A stretch of DNA of 64,000 bases from Anoplolepis gracilipes. Lineage: Eukaryota > Arthropoda > Insecta > Hymenoptera > Formicidae. The position numbers and the translations under genes are program-made. This document shows, one piece after another, positions 20,468 to 31,053 of this stretch (its first letter is position 1; every line of letters starts with the position of its first letter). The stretch spans positions 3,958,501 through 4,022,500 of the forward strand of contig NC_132975.1 of assembly GCF_047496725.1 (NCBI RefSeq). Reading direction: 5' to 3'. Below the pieces are notes generated by a model. That model was not told where the DNA came from. It ran no database searches and was given only the letters and a program-made list of their open reading frames with translations.

Positions 20468-21540
20468 TTACTTTATCTGCTGCAACAACTTTTGAGGTGA
20501 TGCAGTATAAATAAATGAAGAAATGTAAACATTCACAAATGTTGCCATTAAATACTGACAATCAAATCTGTCCATTATTTCACCATGACCAGGAATTACA
20601 TCACTGAAATCCTATAGTCATTATTAAAATCAGTAATTGTCAAACAAGGGATATCATACATAACTTATAGGTTTGATAAAATATAACCTTAAATTACCTT
20701 AATTTTGAACGCCCGTTTAAATCCACTAGCAAAAAATCCTTTAAATGGTCCAATTACAAAGTTGAATACTGACATTGATAATGAATGTAGAAGAAATGGA
20801 TATAACGTCAAAGTGGACTTTCCATTTAACTGCACATATTAAAATGACAACTGAGTACTTACATATCATATGATTGAAATATTCCCCAAACATAAAGATA
20901 TATTATCATTCTTGATATCACTTGAAGACTTTTTGGTAATGTATACTCTTGCAATTGGAACAAACTTAATGGTTCGCAATCCATAGTCATTCTTCCTAAA
21001 GCTTCACTGTATTCGATAGGATAGACAAAATAGCGATACTGGCACATAACATAAGATATCTAAACAGCAATATCATATTAGCACATAATAATTTTAGTTT
21101 TCATTTACTATTTGCATGAAAAACATATTACCATTAATCCAAGTATGACAGTGGAGATACCACCACCAATGAAGCCCTTCCAAGTCTTTTTTGGAGATAA
21201 TTTTATTAAAAGAGTTTGTCCAAAAAAGAAGCCAAACATATATGCCATCACATCATTTACCATAATCATATTAACGGGAATAATGAACCTAAAGGCAATT
21301 GATATAATTGATAAAGTAAATCTATATGTACATATGTATAAAGATATATTGTAGTAATAGTTTTGATACATAGAGTAAATACATACCATATTAATCCTTC
21401 AAATATATTTTGAATAATGAGATAGCTCTGTGTCACAACAATAAGTAATGCAACATGTGTCCAAGCAAATAGAGAGAATTGCTTCATATAATATTTCTTC
21501 ACAAGTGAGAGTACAAACCGTACAATTATGCCGTACAAAT
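20468..21540 (-). pseudogene. CdsA: CDP-diacylglycerol synthase fragment, copy 2 (five exons)
   Basis: Five exons with proper splice sites encode the C-terminal half of CDP-diacylglycerol synthase: about 21535-21387, 21288-21132, 21059 to about 20862, 20828-20698 and 20611-20468. Recognisable stretches are WTHVALLIVVTQSYLIIQN, AYMFGFFFGQTLLIKLSPKK, DCEPLSLFQLQEYTLP, PFKGFFASGFKRAFKIK and PGHGEIMDRFDCQYLMATF. The last contains the CDP-alcohol signature, but its second Gly is Glu. The invariant Glu of KKTWEGF is Lys here. Both look like G-to-A changes. The frame ends at a TAA about 35 residues before the usual C-terminus, and the N-terminal half is absent. With key residues lost and the gene truncated at both ends, I call it a pseudogene although each exon is still open. 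Confidence 0.92.
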
Positions 21541-21690
21541 ATTAATTTTGAGGGTAAAACACTTCCTGTGTACCAAGTACCAAATGTAAAAAGTAACAGG
21601 CATAGACCATAAAGTATGCATAATCGGAACTACATTAAAAATATAAAGCGTTATTACCATCGCAAATGCACGCAGTCGATAAAATAAGAA
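21540..21690 (+). mobile_element. Transposase-derived fragment beside CdsA copy 2
   Basis: ATTAATTTTGAGGGTAAAAC and what follows match the transposase coding strand near 9590-9640 for about 36-45 bp, then continue as repeat sequence shared with 2090-2260 and 56195-56340. It marks the point where CdsA exon sequence stops. Confidence 0.5.
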
Positions 21691-21719
21691 ATTTTTTCAT
21701 ATATGGTGAAAAAGGATAT

Positions 21720-22285
21720 TCTGATTAAGATTTATTTATTTATTACATTGAAATTATTATTTCCTAAACTATGGGACCGTTACACAAGTGTTTCCCAAAT
21801 AATTTCACGTCAATTAAAGAAAAAATAATTTTTATTATTTTGTCTGCTAACTATATACGTAATCAATTAATTTTAATTAATTATAAGTAAATCATTATTT
21901 CTAGAGTTATAAAACTCTTTTCCTAAACTTTCTCAAACAATTCCTAAATGATTCCAATAGATTGCAATAATGAAAAATAAAAAATTTGTTTGCTAAAATG
22001 AACAGAGGAAATTTTTATTTATTTATTACATTGAAATTATTATTTCCCAAACTATGGGACTGTTACAGAAGTGTTTCCCAAATAATTCTACGTCAATTAA
22101 AAAAAAAATTTTTTTAAATTATTTCTGTTAACTATACACCGAACTTATTTTTATTAATTATAAATAAACTGTTATTTCTCAAACTATAAAAATGCTTTCC
22201 TAAACTTGCCTAAATGATTCCCAAACGAATGCAATAATAGAAAATGCGAAATATTGAATTTGTCTGCTAACTATATTGAACTGCG
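21720..22285 (-). repeat. Subterminal tandem array (family X, copy 2)
   Basis: Inverted copy of 1235-2070 with the same TTTGTCTGCTAA-type motifs (reverse of TTAGCAGACAAA) at about 21842, 21985 and 22258. Shorter than copy 1 by roughly one higher-order unit. Confidence 0.85.
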
Positions 22286-22440
22286 TTCGGGGAACTCGCT
22301 ATCACACATTATCAACGCAAACGCTACCAAAAATGTTCGCGGAGCCAATAGCGTGACACCGGTAGCAAGCTCTATGAATAGCAATAGCGTAGTATATTAC
22401 CAATTTCAAACCTAACCAAATACTATTTCACATTTTAGAT
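22282..22440. mobile_element. Fragment of a MITE with GCGTTCGGGG end
   Basis: CTGCGTTCGGGGAACTCGCT at its start resembles the end of the intact MITE at 22735. The interior has repeated ATAGCGT motifs. The right end was not found. Confidence 0.45.
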
Positions 22441-22462
22441 ATGATTTACTAATATTAATGAT

Positions 22463-22523
22463 TAAAATATTCCCCAAACATAAAGATATATTATCATTCT
22501 TGATATCACTTGAAGACTTTATT
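22463..22523 (-). repeat. Stray 60-bp piece of a CdsA exon
   Basis: This stretch repeats the sequence at about 20874-20935 (part of CdsA copy 2 exon 3) with few differences, including TATTCCCCAAACATAAAGAT. It is isolated from any other exon and lies between two MITE ends. Confidence 0.75.
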
Positions 22524-22734
22524 GAATTTGTCTTTTTGGAAGAAAAAAAGTTATATCTTAATATAAATATTTATAAAATATTTAAATAATTATTATAAAT
22601 ATCTTGTAAATAATTTATAAATATAGTCGAGATTGTCATATTTATTTAAATATTGATGTATATATATCGCTGAATTTTTCTTTATTATGCATTATATCGG
22701 TCAGTTATAATAATTGGTTATGCTGAATACTACT

Positions 22735-22938
22735 GGTGCGTTCGAGGAACTCACTATTGCACTACCAACGCAAACGCTATCGACACACTATCTCGGAAGG
22801 AATAGCGTTGATTGCGCAAAATGATGACGTAAAACACTATCATCAGCGACGTCACGGTAGGATTGGTAGTGCTACTAGCTAACTCCCTGAACAGTGATAG
22901 CATTAAATAGCGCTAGGCAGTGTCTCCCCGAACGCACC
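22735..22938. mobile_element. 204-bp MITE
   Basis: The ends are inverted: GGTGCGTTCGAGGA at the left and TCCCCGAACGCACC at the right. The interior repeats variants of ATAGCG. No clear target duplication was seen. The end sequence is of the kind found in hAT-type non-autonomous elements, but that is a guess. Confidence 0.65.
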
Positions 22939-22959
22939 CCATGTCACTATACGTCGCCC

Positions 22960-23270
22960 GTCGTCATTTTATCGCACATGATTTTTTTCATTTTTTGGAT
23001 AAACTATGGATCACCAAACGTTGTAAAGAATTTATTCGTGATGGTCTAACGATTCTGCATCGAATAAGCTCTTGTTTAACTCGATTGGATGAAAAATAAA
23101 AATGTTCGGCTAACTTTACTTCAAAATTTTAATTATTTAATTTAAAAAAATGATGAATGATCAAACGTTTTAATTGGATAACCAATCATCACCAAACAAT
23201 GACCAAACGATTAGTTAATGTTAATTATAAAAAAATCAAAGTGGTTCGGCTAACTTTACGGAGCTGAGAG
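22960..23270 (-). repeat. Family X GTTAGCCGAA block, copy 2
   Basis: Reverse complement of about 415-610, including TTCGGCTAACTTTA twice and TCACCAAACGAT-like phrases. With 20468-22285 it makes the 20.5-23.3 kb region an inverted, interrupted copy of 0.4-2.7 kb. Confidence 0.8.
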
Positions 23271-23279
23271 AAACCTGAG

Positions 23280-23711
23280 AGTGGCCATGTCGGCGTTTTT
23301 TGTAAAACACTTTCTACATGTTGTGCAGCAGTGCCATTGCATCCACTTTTAGGCATTGGAAACACTTAGCCACATCCATTTTTCGATACTCTCGGTAAAA
23401 CTTCTCATTTGGTTTATGTCCTTGCTACATCCACTTTTCGACAATGATGGTAAACTTATCGTTTGGTTCAAGTCCGTGCTATATCTATAAATTATAGATA
23501 AGAAATTTCATATATATGAATTAATTAATATATTTTATTAGTTATTGCGTAATTGCGTGCAATATTTTTATATACTACGAATAACATGTTATATGTTATT
23601 ATTGAAACATTTTTATGTAGCCATATTAAGCAATCGCGCGATGAACATAATTGCTTGTATACATATTCGTGCATGTATAAATACACATACACATACACAC
23701 ACACATATATA
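23280..23711. mobile_element. Left arm of a split foldback element
   Basis: This arm (GAGAGAAACCTGAGAG at its outer end, then TGCATCCACTTTT repeats) is the reverse complement of about 55785-56190. The two arms are separated by the Gypsy-B insertion and its contents. The motifs resemble those of the larger foldback at 59590-61012 (CGTCCGTGCTAGATCC there, AAGTCCGTGCTATATC here), so both belong to one broader family. Confidence 0.75.
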
Positions 23712-24170
23712 TGTAAGATAGTTTTTAATTAAAGCCAATCTGTTAATAAAGTCGTCAGGATGTTTCCACGGGAGAAAGATATTATCGATAATGTTCCGTG
23801 AAATATATTTTGAACTTGTACAAAAATAACACTCACTATTATTTAGAATGTTAAACACAAGTATTTATTTATATAAAAAAGAAAGTAAAAGTTAACACAA
23901 CTTTCTTAAAATAATTATAGGACTTTAATCGATTAAAACACGGAAAGGATCTTAGACACAACCGATCACTCGCGCAGATATCGATAAAAGACGAATCTGC
24001 AGCGTGAAATGACGTGACGAACCCTCTTGTTATTTTGTTGTTAAGCAACGTACTTAGAATATATAAATACTATTTAATTTAACGTATATACAGACATATT
24101 AGAGTAGCCAATAGGAGAATAGTAAGTAAATGCGAACATAAATATACAACATCATAGATGATATCTTACA
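23712..24170 (-). repeat. Gypsy-B 3' LTR
   Basis: On the minus strand it begins TGTAAGATATC and ends CTATCTTACA. It is 459 bp, the same length as the 5' LTR. Confidence 0.92.
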
Positions 24171-24410
24171 GTTCGGCCATTCTGAGCCGACGTTCGATTC
24201 GAAAGTTTTAAAGTATATGTATATACTGTGCTGTGATAATAAAATGTTATCAACATTGAGATTTGAAAGTTAAAGTGATTTGAGGTTACAATTTTGATAG
24301 TAAATAATTATTTGAAAATGATTTCACAAAAATAAAAGTAAGTAAACTTATAACTAAACTCATAAATACATTAACCTTATTTTATATACATACATAAGTG
24401 GATAGATTTA

Positions 24411-24544
24411 TCATGTATCATAATTTTCGACAGGTTTAACCCAAGGTTTCAGTCTATCAGGAGATAAAATCGTATTGTAAGGCTTTGACGAAAGGTTGAA
24501 TCCAGGAATGTCAGATATTACGTATCTGTTCTTTCTCAAAACCT
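24411..24544 (-). pseudogene. Gypsy-B pol C-terminus, cut off by Gypsy-C
   Basis: On the minus strand the frame resumes at the AGGTT target duplication and encodes about 43 residues, including NRYVISDIPGF and LSPDRLKPWVKP, then a TGA. This is the chromodomain-free tail that follows the GPY/F module in many Gypsy integrases. Its N-terminal neighbour is at 27792-27915. Confidence 0.85.
24540..24544. repeat. Target-site duplication of Gypsy-C, left
   Basis: AACCT; the matching AACCT is at 27787-27791. Both belong to the split pol codons of Gypsy-B. Confidence 0.8.
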
Positions 24545-24862
24545 TGTGACAAAATCACTAGGGGCCGAACAGCCGCCCCTGCAAAATAATCGGCGGCTTT
24601 CGGCGCCACCAGTCGATACAACGTTGGGGCTCCCGGTCTCCCCACTCGACTGCCTCCCTACTCGGACCAGAACCGAAAGTGGGAGGCCGACCAGCGGGTA
24701 TATAAGCCGGCTCGGCCAGAGAGCCGGCACCTAGTCCTGTTCTGATCCGTCCTCGAGAGAGTTCTCTCGAGGCTCCAGACACCAGCGACTATCCTACCAC
24801 GATCCTCCGGACAACGAGCGTTCTCGTTGAACCGACCGGGCGTCCCCGGCCTCCGGCCCACA
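24545..24862 (+). repeat. Gypsy-C left LTR, truncated
   Basis: Starts TGTGACAAAATCACTAGGGG. It aligns with 27013-27325 until CCTCCGGCCC, after which it is replaced by pol sequence. A TATA-like TATATAAGCCGGC near 24697 is shared by both LTRs and could be the promoter. Confidence 0.88.
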
Positions 24863-26212
24863 GGGCGCCTGGGGCGATAGCTTTTCGAACTACAACAGTT
24901 CGATTTCGAGGTCCGATACCGAAAAGGGGCACTCAACCGAGTCGCCGACGCGCTGTCGTGACAACCCGAAGCCTGTACACTACAGAAAACCCGCCGGTGT
25001 ACCTGGTACCACCGTCTCCGACGCGACGTCCGTCGATGGCCCCAAGATTTCCCGGATTACCAACTCCGAGACGGGAAGCTATATCGGCACATCCTGCACT
25101 CGCTCGACTTTCGCGAAACTCCGACGGACGAGCAGTGGAAAGAATGCGTCCCCACGGACCGCCGGACCGAAGTACTGCAATGGCTGCACGACGACCCCGC
25201 GGCCGGGCACTTGGGGGTGGCCAAGACGATCAGTCGCGTGGCCGAACTGTATCACTGGCCCGGGATGTTTCGGGACATCACCCGCTACATCAATCGATGC
25301 GACAACTGCACCGCACACAAGGCCTCCCAACAGGTGCCGGCCGGACGACTACACGCGTGACTAGTAACCGCCCTGTAGCAACAAGCCGCCATAGACTTGA
25401 TCGGCCCTTTGCCCCGTTCCTCCGCAGGGCACACGGTACAAGACCGGTCCACCAAGTGGCTGGAACTGACACTCCTGCGCAAAGCCACCACCACTGCCAT
25501 CCTCCAAGCGCTCACGCAACAGTTGATCTACTGCCACGGCTGTCCGACCATCGTGATATCAGATAACGGGACGCAGTTTACATCCCGCCAATTCGAGAAA
25601 TTCCTGGCCGACCACGGGATTACCCACCAGACGTCACCAGTGTACGCACCGCAGTGTAACCTCATGGAACGAGCCAACCGGACCATCAAAACCATGGTCG
25701 CCCAGTACGTCGGCAAGCGTCAGCAACGGTGGGACGAACTCCTGCCCCAGTTGCAGTACGCATTCAACACCGCGAGACAAGAGGCTACCGGATACACTCC
25801 CGCCTATCTACTTCACGGACGGGAACTAGTCCGGCCGCATCCGGCGGACCGGCGAGCGACCCGAACCACAAACACATCGGAGACCACGCACCGCCTTCTG
25901 GAGGAGGCCTATGACGTCGTCCGGGTCCACTTGGCGAGGGCGTTTCAACAACAACAAAGTCATTACGACTTGCAACGCCAGGCCTGGAAACCGAGCATCG
26001 GAGAACAAGTGTGGAAACGGGATCGACCACTCTCCGACAAAGCCCGCGGATTCAACGCCAAGTTGGCACTCCGCTATATAGGACCAATGACCGTCCGCCG
26101 CCTCATTTCACCCGTCATCGTCGACCTACGGGATGCACACGCCCGCCGGCACGCTGCACGGATCGCAAGGCCGGCGCGAACCACCGATAAGGAACCGCGA
26201 GTGAAAAAATAA
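24863..26212 (+). pseudogene. Gypsy-C RNase H end and integrase, broken
   Basis: Residues FDFEVRYRKGALNRVADALS close the RNase H module just before 24960. An integrase zinc finger follows at about 25175-25320 (GHLGVAKT, RCDNCTAHK) in one frame. A TGA near 25358 and a TAG near 25375 lie in the following linker. The catalytic core is open at 25397-26212: AIDLIGPLPRSS just before it holds the first Asp, ISDNGTQFTS the second and NLMERANRTIKT the Glu. A GPY/F-like module (LRYIGPMTVRRL) precedes the end. The element could not integrate on its own. Confidence 0.88.
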
Positions 26213-26252
26213 AAGGCCGGGCATTGAACCCGACTTATCATTCGACGCCAAG

Positions 26253-27002
26253 ATGCCTCGAGAAGAAGAAATCACCATGCTCTTCGGAACCTTGAGCTCC
26301 GACTCTGAGGAGGAAATCCGCCCGTTTTCGAGCGACCTACGAGCCAGGCACCCACGACCCGGTGCCCCGCGTTGGAATCCGGATCCAGCGATCCGACCAC
26401 CAGCAGGCCCAAAGGAGGGCGATATTTTTGGAAGAGCCTCCACCCGTACGCCGACATTCAATCTCCCTCCTGGGAGGCGAGCGCGTGGAGAGATCAGGGC
26501 CATCCGCATGCCCACGGGCCCGCTTAACGCCCGCATCGGGGCCACCACCAGCCCCGCTCCGGACGCCTCCGACGGCCCGTACGCTACCGGCTCGGCCGGC
26601 ACCGTCAGCGCGACCACCAGCGCTACCAACTCGGGCTCGGATGCTGCCGGCACGCCCGCCAACTACGTCAGCGCAACCACCAGCGCTACCGCCGCGAGCC
26701 CCGACCCGGCCGATCCACTCGCCAACACCACCGGCACCGCTAACAGGAGCCCGGACACCACCGACTCGGCCACCGACAACTCCACCGGCGCGACCACGAC
26801 GGCCACCACCGCCTGTTCCGATCCGCCTACCGCCGCCACCCGTACCCGTAACTCTGGGAGACGGACAGATCGTCCAGGTGCCGTACCACGCGGCACACAT
26901 CCCGCCGATACAAGGTTCGGACACCCAATGGGAGGTGGCTCATCCAGTTCACCAAGGATGGCCAGCCACGAAGAGCACATCGCTTGCCCTCACCCTCGAT
27001 AA
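26253..27002 (+). CDS. Gypsy-C extra downstream frame, Pro/Thr/Ala-rich
   Basis: A 249-residue frame between integrase and the right LTR. It opens with a plausible start (MPREEEITMLFG, then acidic SSDSEEE) and becomes a long Thr/Ala/Ser low-complexity stretch. An overlapping frame (26362-27057) reads as Pro-rich and ends in a more ordered segment (PVTLGDGQIVQVPYHAAHIP). It is likely that the real product starts in the first frame and ends in the second, with an indel between. I do not recognise the protein; similar post-pol frames occur in several insect Gypsy clades. Confidence 0.45.
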   Translation: MPREEEITMLFGTLSSDSEEEIRPFSSDLRARHPRPGAPRWNPDPAIRPPAGPKEGDIFGRASTRTPTFNLPPGRRARGEIRAIRMPTGPLNARIGATTSPAPDASDGPYATGSAGTVSATTSATNSGSDAAGTPANYVSATTSATAASPDPADPLANTTGTANRSPDTTDSATDNSTGATTTATTACSDPPTAATRTRNSGRRTDRPGAVPRGTHPADTRFGHPMGGGSSSSPRMASHEEHIACPHPR

Positions 27003-27012
27003 AAGAAGGGGG

Positions 27013-27786
27013 TGTAACAAAGTCACCAGGGACCGAACAGCCGTCCCTGCAAAATAATCGGCGCCTTTTGGCGCCACCAGTCAATACAACGTTGGGGCTT
27101 CCAGTCTCTCCACTCGATCGCCTCCCTACTCGGACCAGAACCGAGAGTGGGAGGCTGACCAGCGGTTATATAAGCCGGCTCGGCCAGAGAGCCGGCATCT
27201 AGTCCTGTCCTGATCCTTCCTCAAGAGAGTTCTCTCGAGGCTCCAGACACCATCGATTATCCTACCACGATCCTCCGGACGACGAGCGTTCTCGTTGAAC
27301 CGACCGGGCGTCCCCGGCCTCCGGCCCCGTGCACGAGATCAAAACCGTCCGTTTCCGGACGACAACACGCAAACCACCCGTCTCCGGGCGAATAACGTTG
27401 ACATCCGTCCGTTTCCGGACGAAAACCACTGACCCGCCCATCTCCGGGCGACCAGAGAGAGAGAGAGAGAGCAGGCCGTCCGCCGCCAGGACGCCACGGA
27501 CCGAACCGTCGAGTCGTCCGCCATCAGGACGCCTCCGACTGAACCGCCACGACGTCCACCACCGGGACGCATCCCACCTGTGTGTACATATCGCCCCGTG
27601 TACATACCTTCCCCCGCCATTGTAAATAGTTGTGAATACTGTTATCGACGAAACCATGTACGAGCACAATAAACTCAATTAAGAGATACAAGAGAGACAG
27701 AAGTCTATCACCAGCCGTGCCTGTCCTTCTCCCGAATCCTGGAACCGGCGAGCTTGTCCGAGACGTCGGGAAAGACGGAACATTAT
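27013..27786 (+). repeat. Gypsy-C right LTR
   Basis: Begins TGTAACAAAGTCACC right after the purine tract AAAAGAAGGGGG. It contains tandem CGTCCGTTTCCGGACGA-type repeats (27345-27450) and an AATAAA near 27668. It ends in ...ACATTAT against the AACCT duplication, an unusual end for an LTR. Confidence 0.82.
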
Positions 27787-27791
27787 AACCT
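27787..27791. repeat. Target-site duplication of Gypsy-C, right
   Basis: AACCT, matching 24540-24544. Confidence 0.8.
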
Positions 27792-29382
27792 TCGCCACAA
27801 GGTACGGACCTTTGTACTTTAGGCTAAGTTTCTTACATACGCCAGGTTTTATGGTGTCTCTTATGAGGACATAATCTCCCGCTTTGTAAACTGAGTTTAA
27901 TGTGCCGTTTGTCATAATAAATTTTATTATAATTTTTGATCTTATTAATTGTATCTAAAGCAATTTGTCGGCAAGTTTCTCTCTCATTTTTACAACATAA
28001 AATTTTTTTTTCGGCAATCTTCTTTAAACTATTTACTAAAATTACATTCTCATGATTACGTTGATCGTAACTCAAAAGAAGTTTAGATGGCGAAGATTTT
28101 AAAGAAGAATGAAATGTGTTGTTCAAGACGTATTGAACTGTATTTAAATTATTATACCAATCTTGAAGTTCGTCGGTCAATTTACAAAGAGAAGATTTTA
28201 AAAATCGATTCACTCTTTCGACCAAGCCATTGGCTCAAGGAGCAGCTACAGGTATTAAGGTATGAATAATTTTCTTTTCTTCAAGAAATTTTTTAAATTC
28301 TTGCGATGTGAAAGCTGTTCCTCTGTCCGTAATAACTTTCTTAAAATTGCCTAACATAGAGAAAAAAAAAGATAAATGTTTTATATAACTTCTTTTGAAC
28401 TTAAATGTTTAACAGAAAACAACCAAGTAAATCTTGAGAAAGAATCTATTATAAAGATATATTTAAAACCTTGTTCGGTTTCTGTAATTGGACCAAAATG
28501 ATCCATATAAACAATTGAAAATGGAGATGATGGACTTTCTATTATTTGCATTTCATCTTCGCGAGAATTTGTACATGAGTTTGCTAATAAACAGGTAATG
28601 CAATTTTCTATATACATATTTACATATTTACGTAAAGAAGGAAACCAATAATTTTCAAGAATGCCTTGAATAGTTTTTTCCGTACCACAATGTGCCATGT
28701 CATCATGATAAATTCTAATTATTTTTCATTTGAACAGGAACATAAAAACGAGATTTGTCTGGTCCCTTCCTAAATACTAATTCATCAATAATCTCAAATT
28801 TTTCGTTTGATTTAGTATTTTCTGATGATTCGAGATCCAATGCAATATCTTTAATAATGGGATCTTTAATAATTGTCTGAATTCCAATTCTCGTTCAAGA
28901 GGTAAAAATGTTACTAAAGATACGATTCTGCTAAGTGCATCTACATGTGACATCTTGGTTCCAGGACAATGAGAAATTGAAAAAGAATATGATTGTAGTC
29001 TTAGAGTCCATCGGGCTATTCGCGGATTGAGATGAGCTTTATTGATTGCGTATACAAGAGCGTGACAGTCAGTAATTACAGAAAATTGAATTCCATACAA
29101 ATAAATATGGAACCTCTCTATAGATTTTACAACTGCCAACATCTCAAGCTCAAAACTATGATACCGAGTTTCCGCGTCATTAGTAGATTGACTATAATAA
29201 GCCACCGGAGCCCAAAAGCCTAAACTTTGTTTCTGTAAGAGAATACCGGCTAATCCTAAAGCACTTGCATCCGTATGTAATTGAGTTTCAAAAGACGGAT
29301 TGTAAAGACGTAAAACTGGATAAGATGTTAAAGCGTTTTTTAAAGAATCAATAGCTTGAAGATAATCTTCATTTAAAACAAA
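27792..29382 (-). pseudogene. Gypsy-B RNase H and integrase, broken
   Basis: Reading the minus strand from the Polinton junction, RNase H is present (HTDASALGLAGILLQ, FELEMLAVVKSIERF, ITDCHALVYAIN, HVDALSRI). Integrase follows with a zinc finger region (HCGTEKTIQG, NCITCLLANS), a first Asp in IVYMDHFGPI, a second in KKVITDRGTAF and a Glu in GLVERVNRFLKS. A late GPY-like module (LKYKGPYLVAKV) ends at the Gypsy-C insertion. Frame breaks lie near 28730, 28380, 28225 and 27920. Long open stretches at 28777-29205, 28381-28698 and 27833-28225 remain. Confidence 0.9.
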
Positions 29383-29388
29383 ATCTAT
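29383..29388. repeat. Target-site duplication of the Polinton, left
   Basis: ATCTAT; the identical hexamer is at 51556-51561. Polintons characteristically duplicate six bases. Confidence 0.92.
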
Positions 29389-29934
29389 AGTAGTGATATA
29401 GTAGGGATTCTAACCCAGGTGCTCGAGGGAGGTGCGGGGGCGGAGGGAACCGCGGGCGCGGGGGAGGATGACGTCACGCAGGTCCGCGACGCGGTTTGTA
29501 GACGAGGGGACAGCGGAGAGGAGAGAGAGAGGTCCGCGGCGCAGCCGGTAGACAAGGGGTCAGCGGAGAGGAGAGAGAGGTCCGCGGCGTAACCGATGGG
29601 TCCACGAGTAGGGAGATGAATAGAGAGAGACGGCGCGATAGGCGTTCGCAACGCGGTAGACGGAGACGCGCGGTATAGGATAGGATAAGGAGAGCGCTAT
29701 GCGCATTGTACATAGCGTAGGACAATGAGGACATGATGTGGCGGGAAAAAGGAGGAGAGCACAATAGAAAGATAGTGTGAGAGAGAAAGAAGGAGGATGA
29801 GGGGAAAGGATAGCGGGAGCGCGATAAGACGGAGGCTAAGGCGTACGCGAGAACGCAGAGAATTTTTGTAGTTAAGCTTTTTTATATTCTAATATATATA
29901 TATTAAATATTATCTAATTACATCTAATTGCATC

Positions 29935-29973
<39 letters not shown>

Positions 29974-30351
29974 TATTATCTAATTAATACTAAGTGGAGG
30001 AAGAAGAAGAATGGGATTGACGAAGAAGGCGCAAAACACAACACACGTATTTTATCATTAATAAAATTTTTTAATCATAAAAATGTGTATGTGTATACAT
30101 ATAGTGTGTGTGTGTGTGTGTGTGCGTTTTAAAAATTTAAAAAATATATAAAAAATGTAAAATATAATATAATATATATATAAAATTGAAAAATATAAAA
30201 AGATATAAAAAGATATAAAATATAAAATATAAAAAATCTAATATATATATAAAATTTAAAATATAAAAAAGATAAAATATAAAAATATAAAACTTAAAAA
30301 ACTAAAAATAATGGGCGGCAGGATGAGGGGGAACGCGCGACGGCTGCTTTT

Positions 30352-30690
30352 GTAACAGAAAAATGAACATTTTTAGTAGTATCTTAAAAAAAAAATACAC
30401 AAACTTTTGAGCGTATTATATAGAGATACTTACAATAGGGCTCCTCTCCGAACAATCTGCGGAGACAGAAAATGTACGTCGACATTTTCGGTTACTCCGC
30501 GTCTAAAAAGCGGAAGCAGGGACTGTAACAGAAAAGAAAATGAACATTTTTATTAGTATTTTAAAATAAATATTTAAAATTTGAACATACTTACGATAGG
30601 GCTCCTCTCCGAACAGCCTGCGGAGACAGAAAATGTCCACGTACATTTTCGGATACTCCGCGTCTAACTCTCGGGAGTGGGGGCCATCGC
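30352..30690 (-). repeat. Tandem duplication of an exon end in the left TIR
   Basis: The segment GGGCTCCTCTCCGAACA... CGGAGACAGAAAATG, with its following splice signals, appears at about 30430-30490 and again at 30598-30660, each followed by a near-identical CATTTTTATTAGTAT-type intron. The unit is about 170 bp. Confidence 0.8.
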
Positions 30691-31053
30691 CCCACAAATT
30701 CTCCCATTCCGCGCACTCCTTGCGATAGGCCCGCACCCAGCGCACCTCCTCCATGTGCGCGATGCTTATATACCCAGGCACAGGATAGGCGCCTATTTCG
30801 AAAATCTAAAAAAAAAAAAAACAAATATTTTATAAATATATTATAAATAAAAAAGCATATAAAAATAATAATAAAAACTACTTACATTTCCAAACAGGAC
30901 CTCCAGTAGTGCCTGGAATAGGGCGCGGGCCATATTTCGCGCTCTTCGAAGTGCGCGGCGATGGTACCGGCGATAAGGAACCCACTCGGGTAGCCGTAGG
31001 TGGCGGTACCCCGTCTCAAATATCGCCTCCATAAATGATCTAATTTGCGACAT
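30503..31053 (-). CDS. TIR-borne small spliced gene, left copy
   Basis: Three exons are predicted: 31053-30886, 30805-30595 and 30522-30503. The donors are GTAAGT twice and the acceptors TTTTAG and TTACAG. The spliced product is 132 residues. Exon 1 encodes a basic, Arg-rich helical stretch (FMEAIFETGYRHLRLP, RRALRRARNMARALF); exon 2 encodes an aromatic and acidic segment (ENLWGDGPHSREL, MYVDIFCLRRLFGEE). I recognise no family. The gene lies inside the terminal inverted repeat, so it exists twice in the element; this copy is open while the right copy has stops. Just downstream, about 175 bp including most of exon 2's end and the last acceptor are tandemly duplicated (30352-30520). Confidence 0.6.

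Larger units (their letters stand above)
24545..27786 (+). mobile_element. Gypsy-C: internally deleted GC-rich Gypsy element
   Basis: A 3.2-kb plus-strand element with a truncated left LTR (24545-24862), the end of RNase H, an integrase, an extra downstream frame and a complete right LTR (27013-27786). It is flanked by AACCT duplications. At 24863 the left LTR passes directly into RNase H, so gag, protease and most of reverse transcriptase have been deleted. Its base composition is much richer in G+C than the surrounding DNA. Confidence 0.9.

Noticed and set aside
26126..26980. Long minus-strand frames (up to 195 residues, Gly/Arg/Val-rich) in Gypsy-C
   Set aside because: Complementary reading of the Pro/Thr/Ala-rich GC-biased region; no start context or motif supports them.
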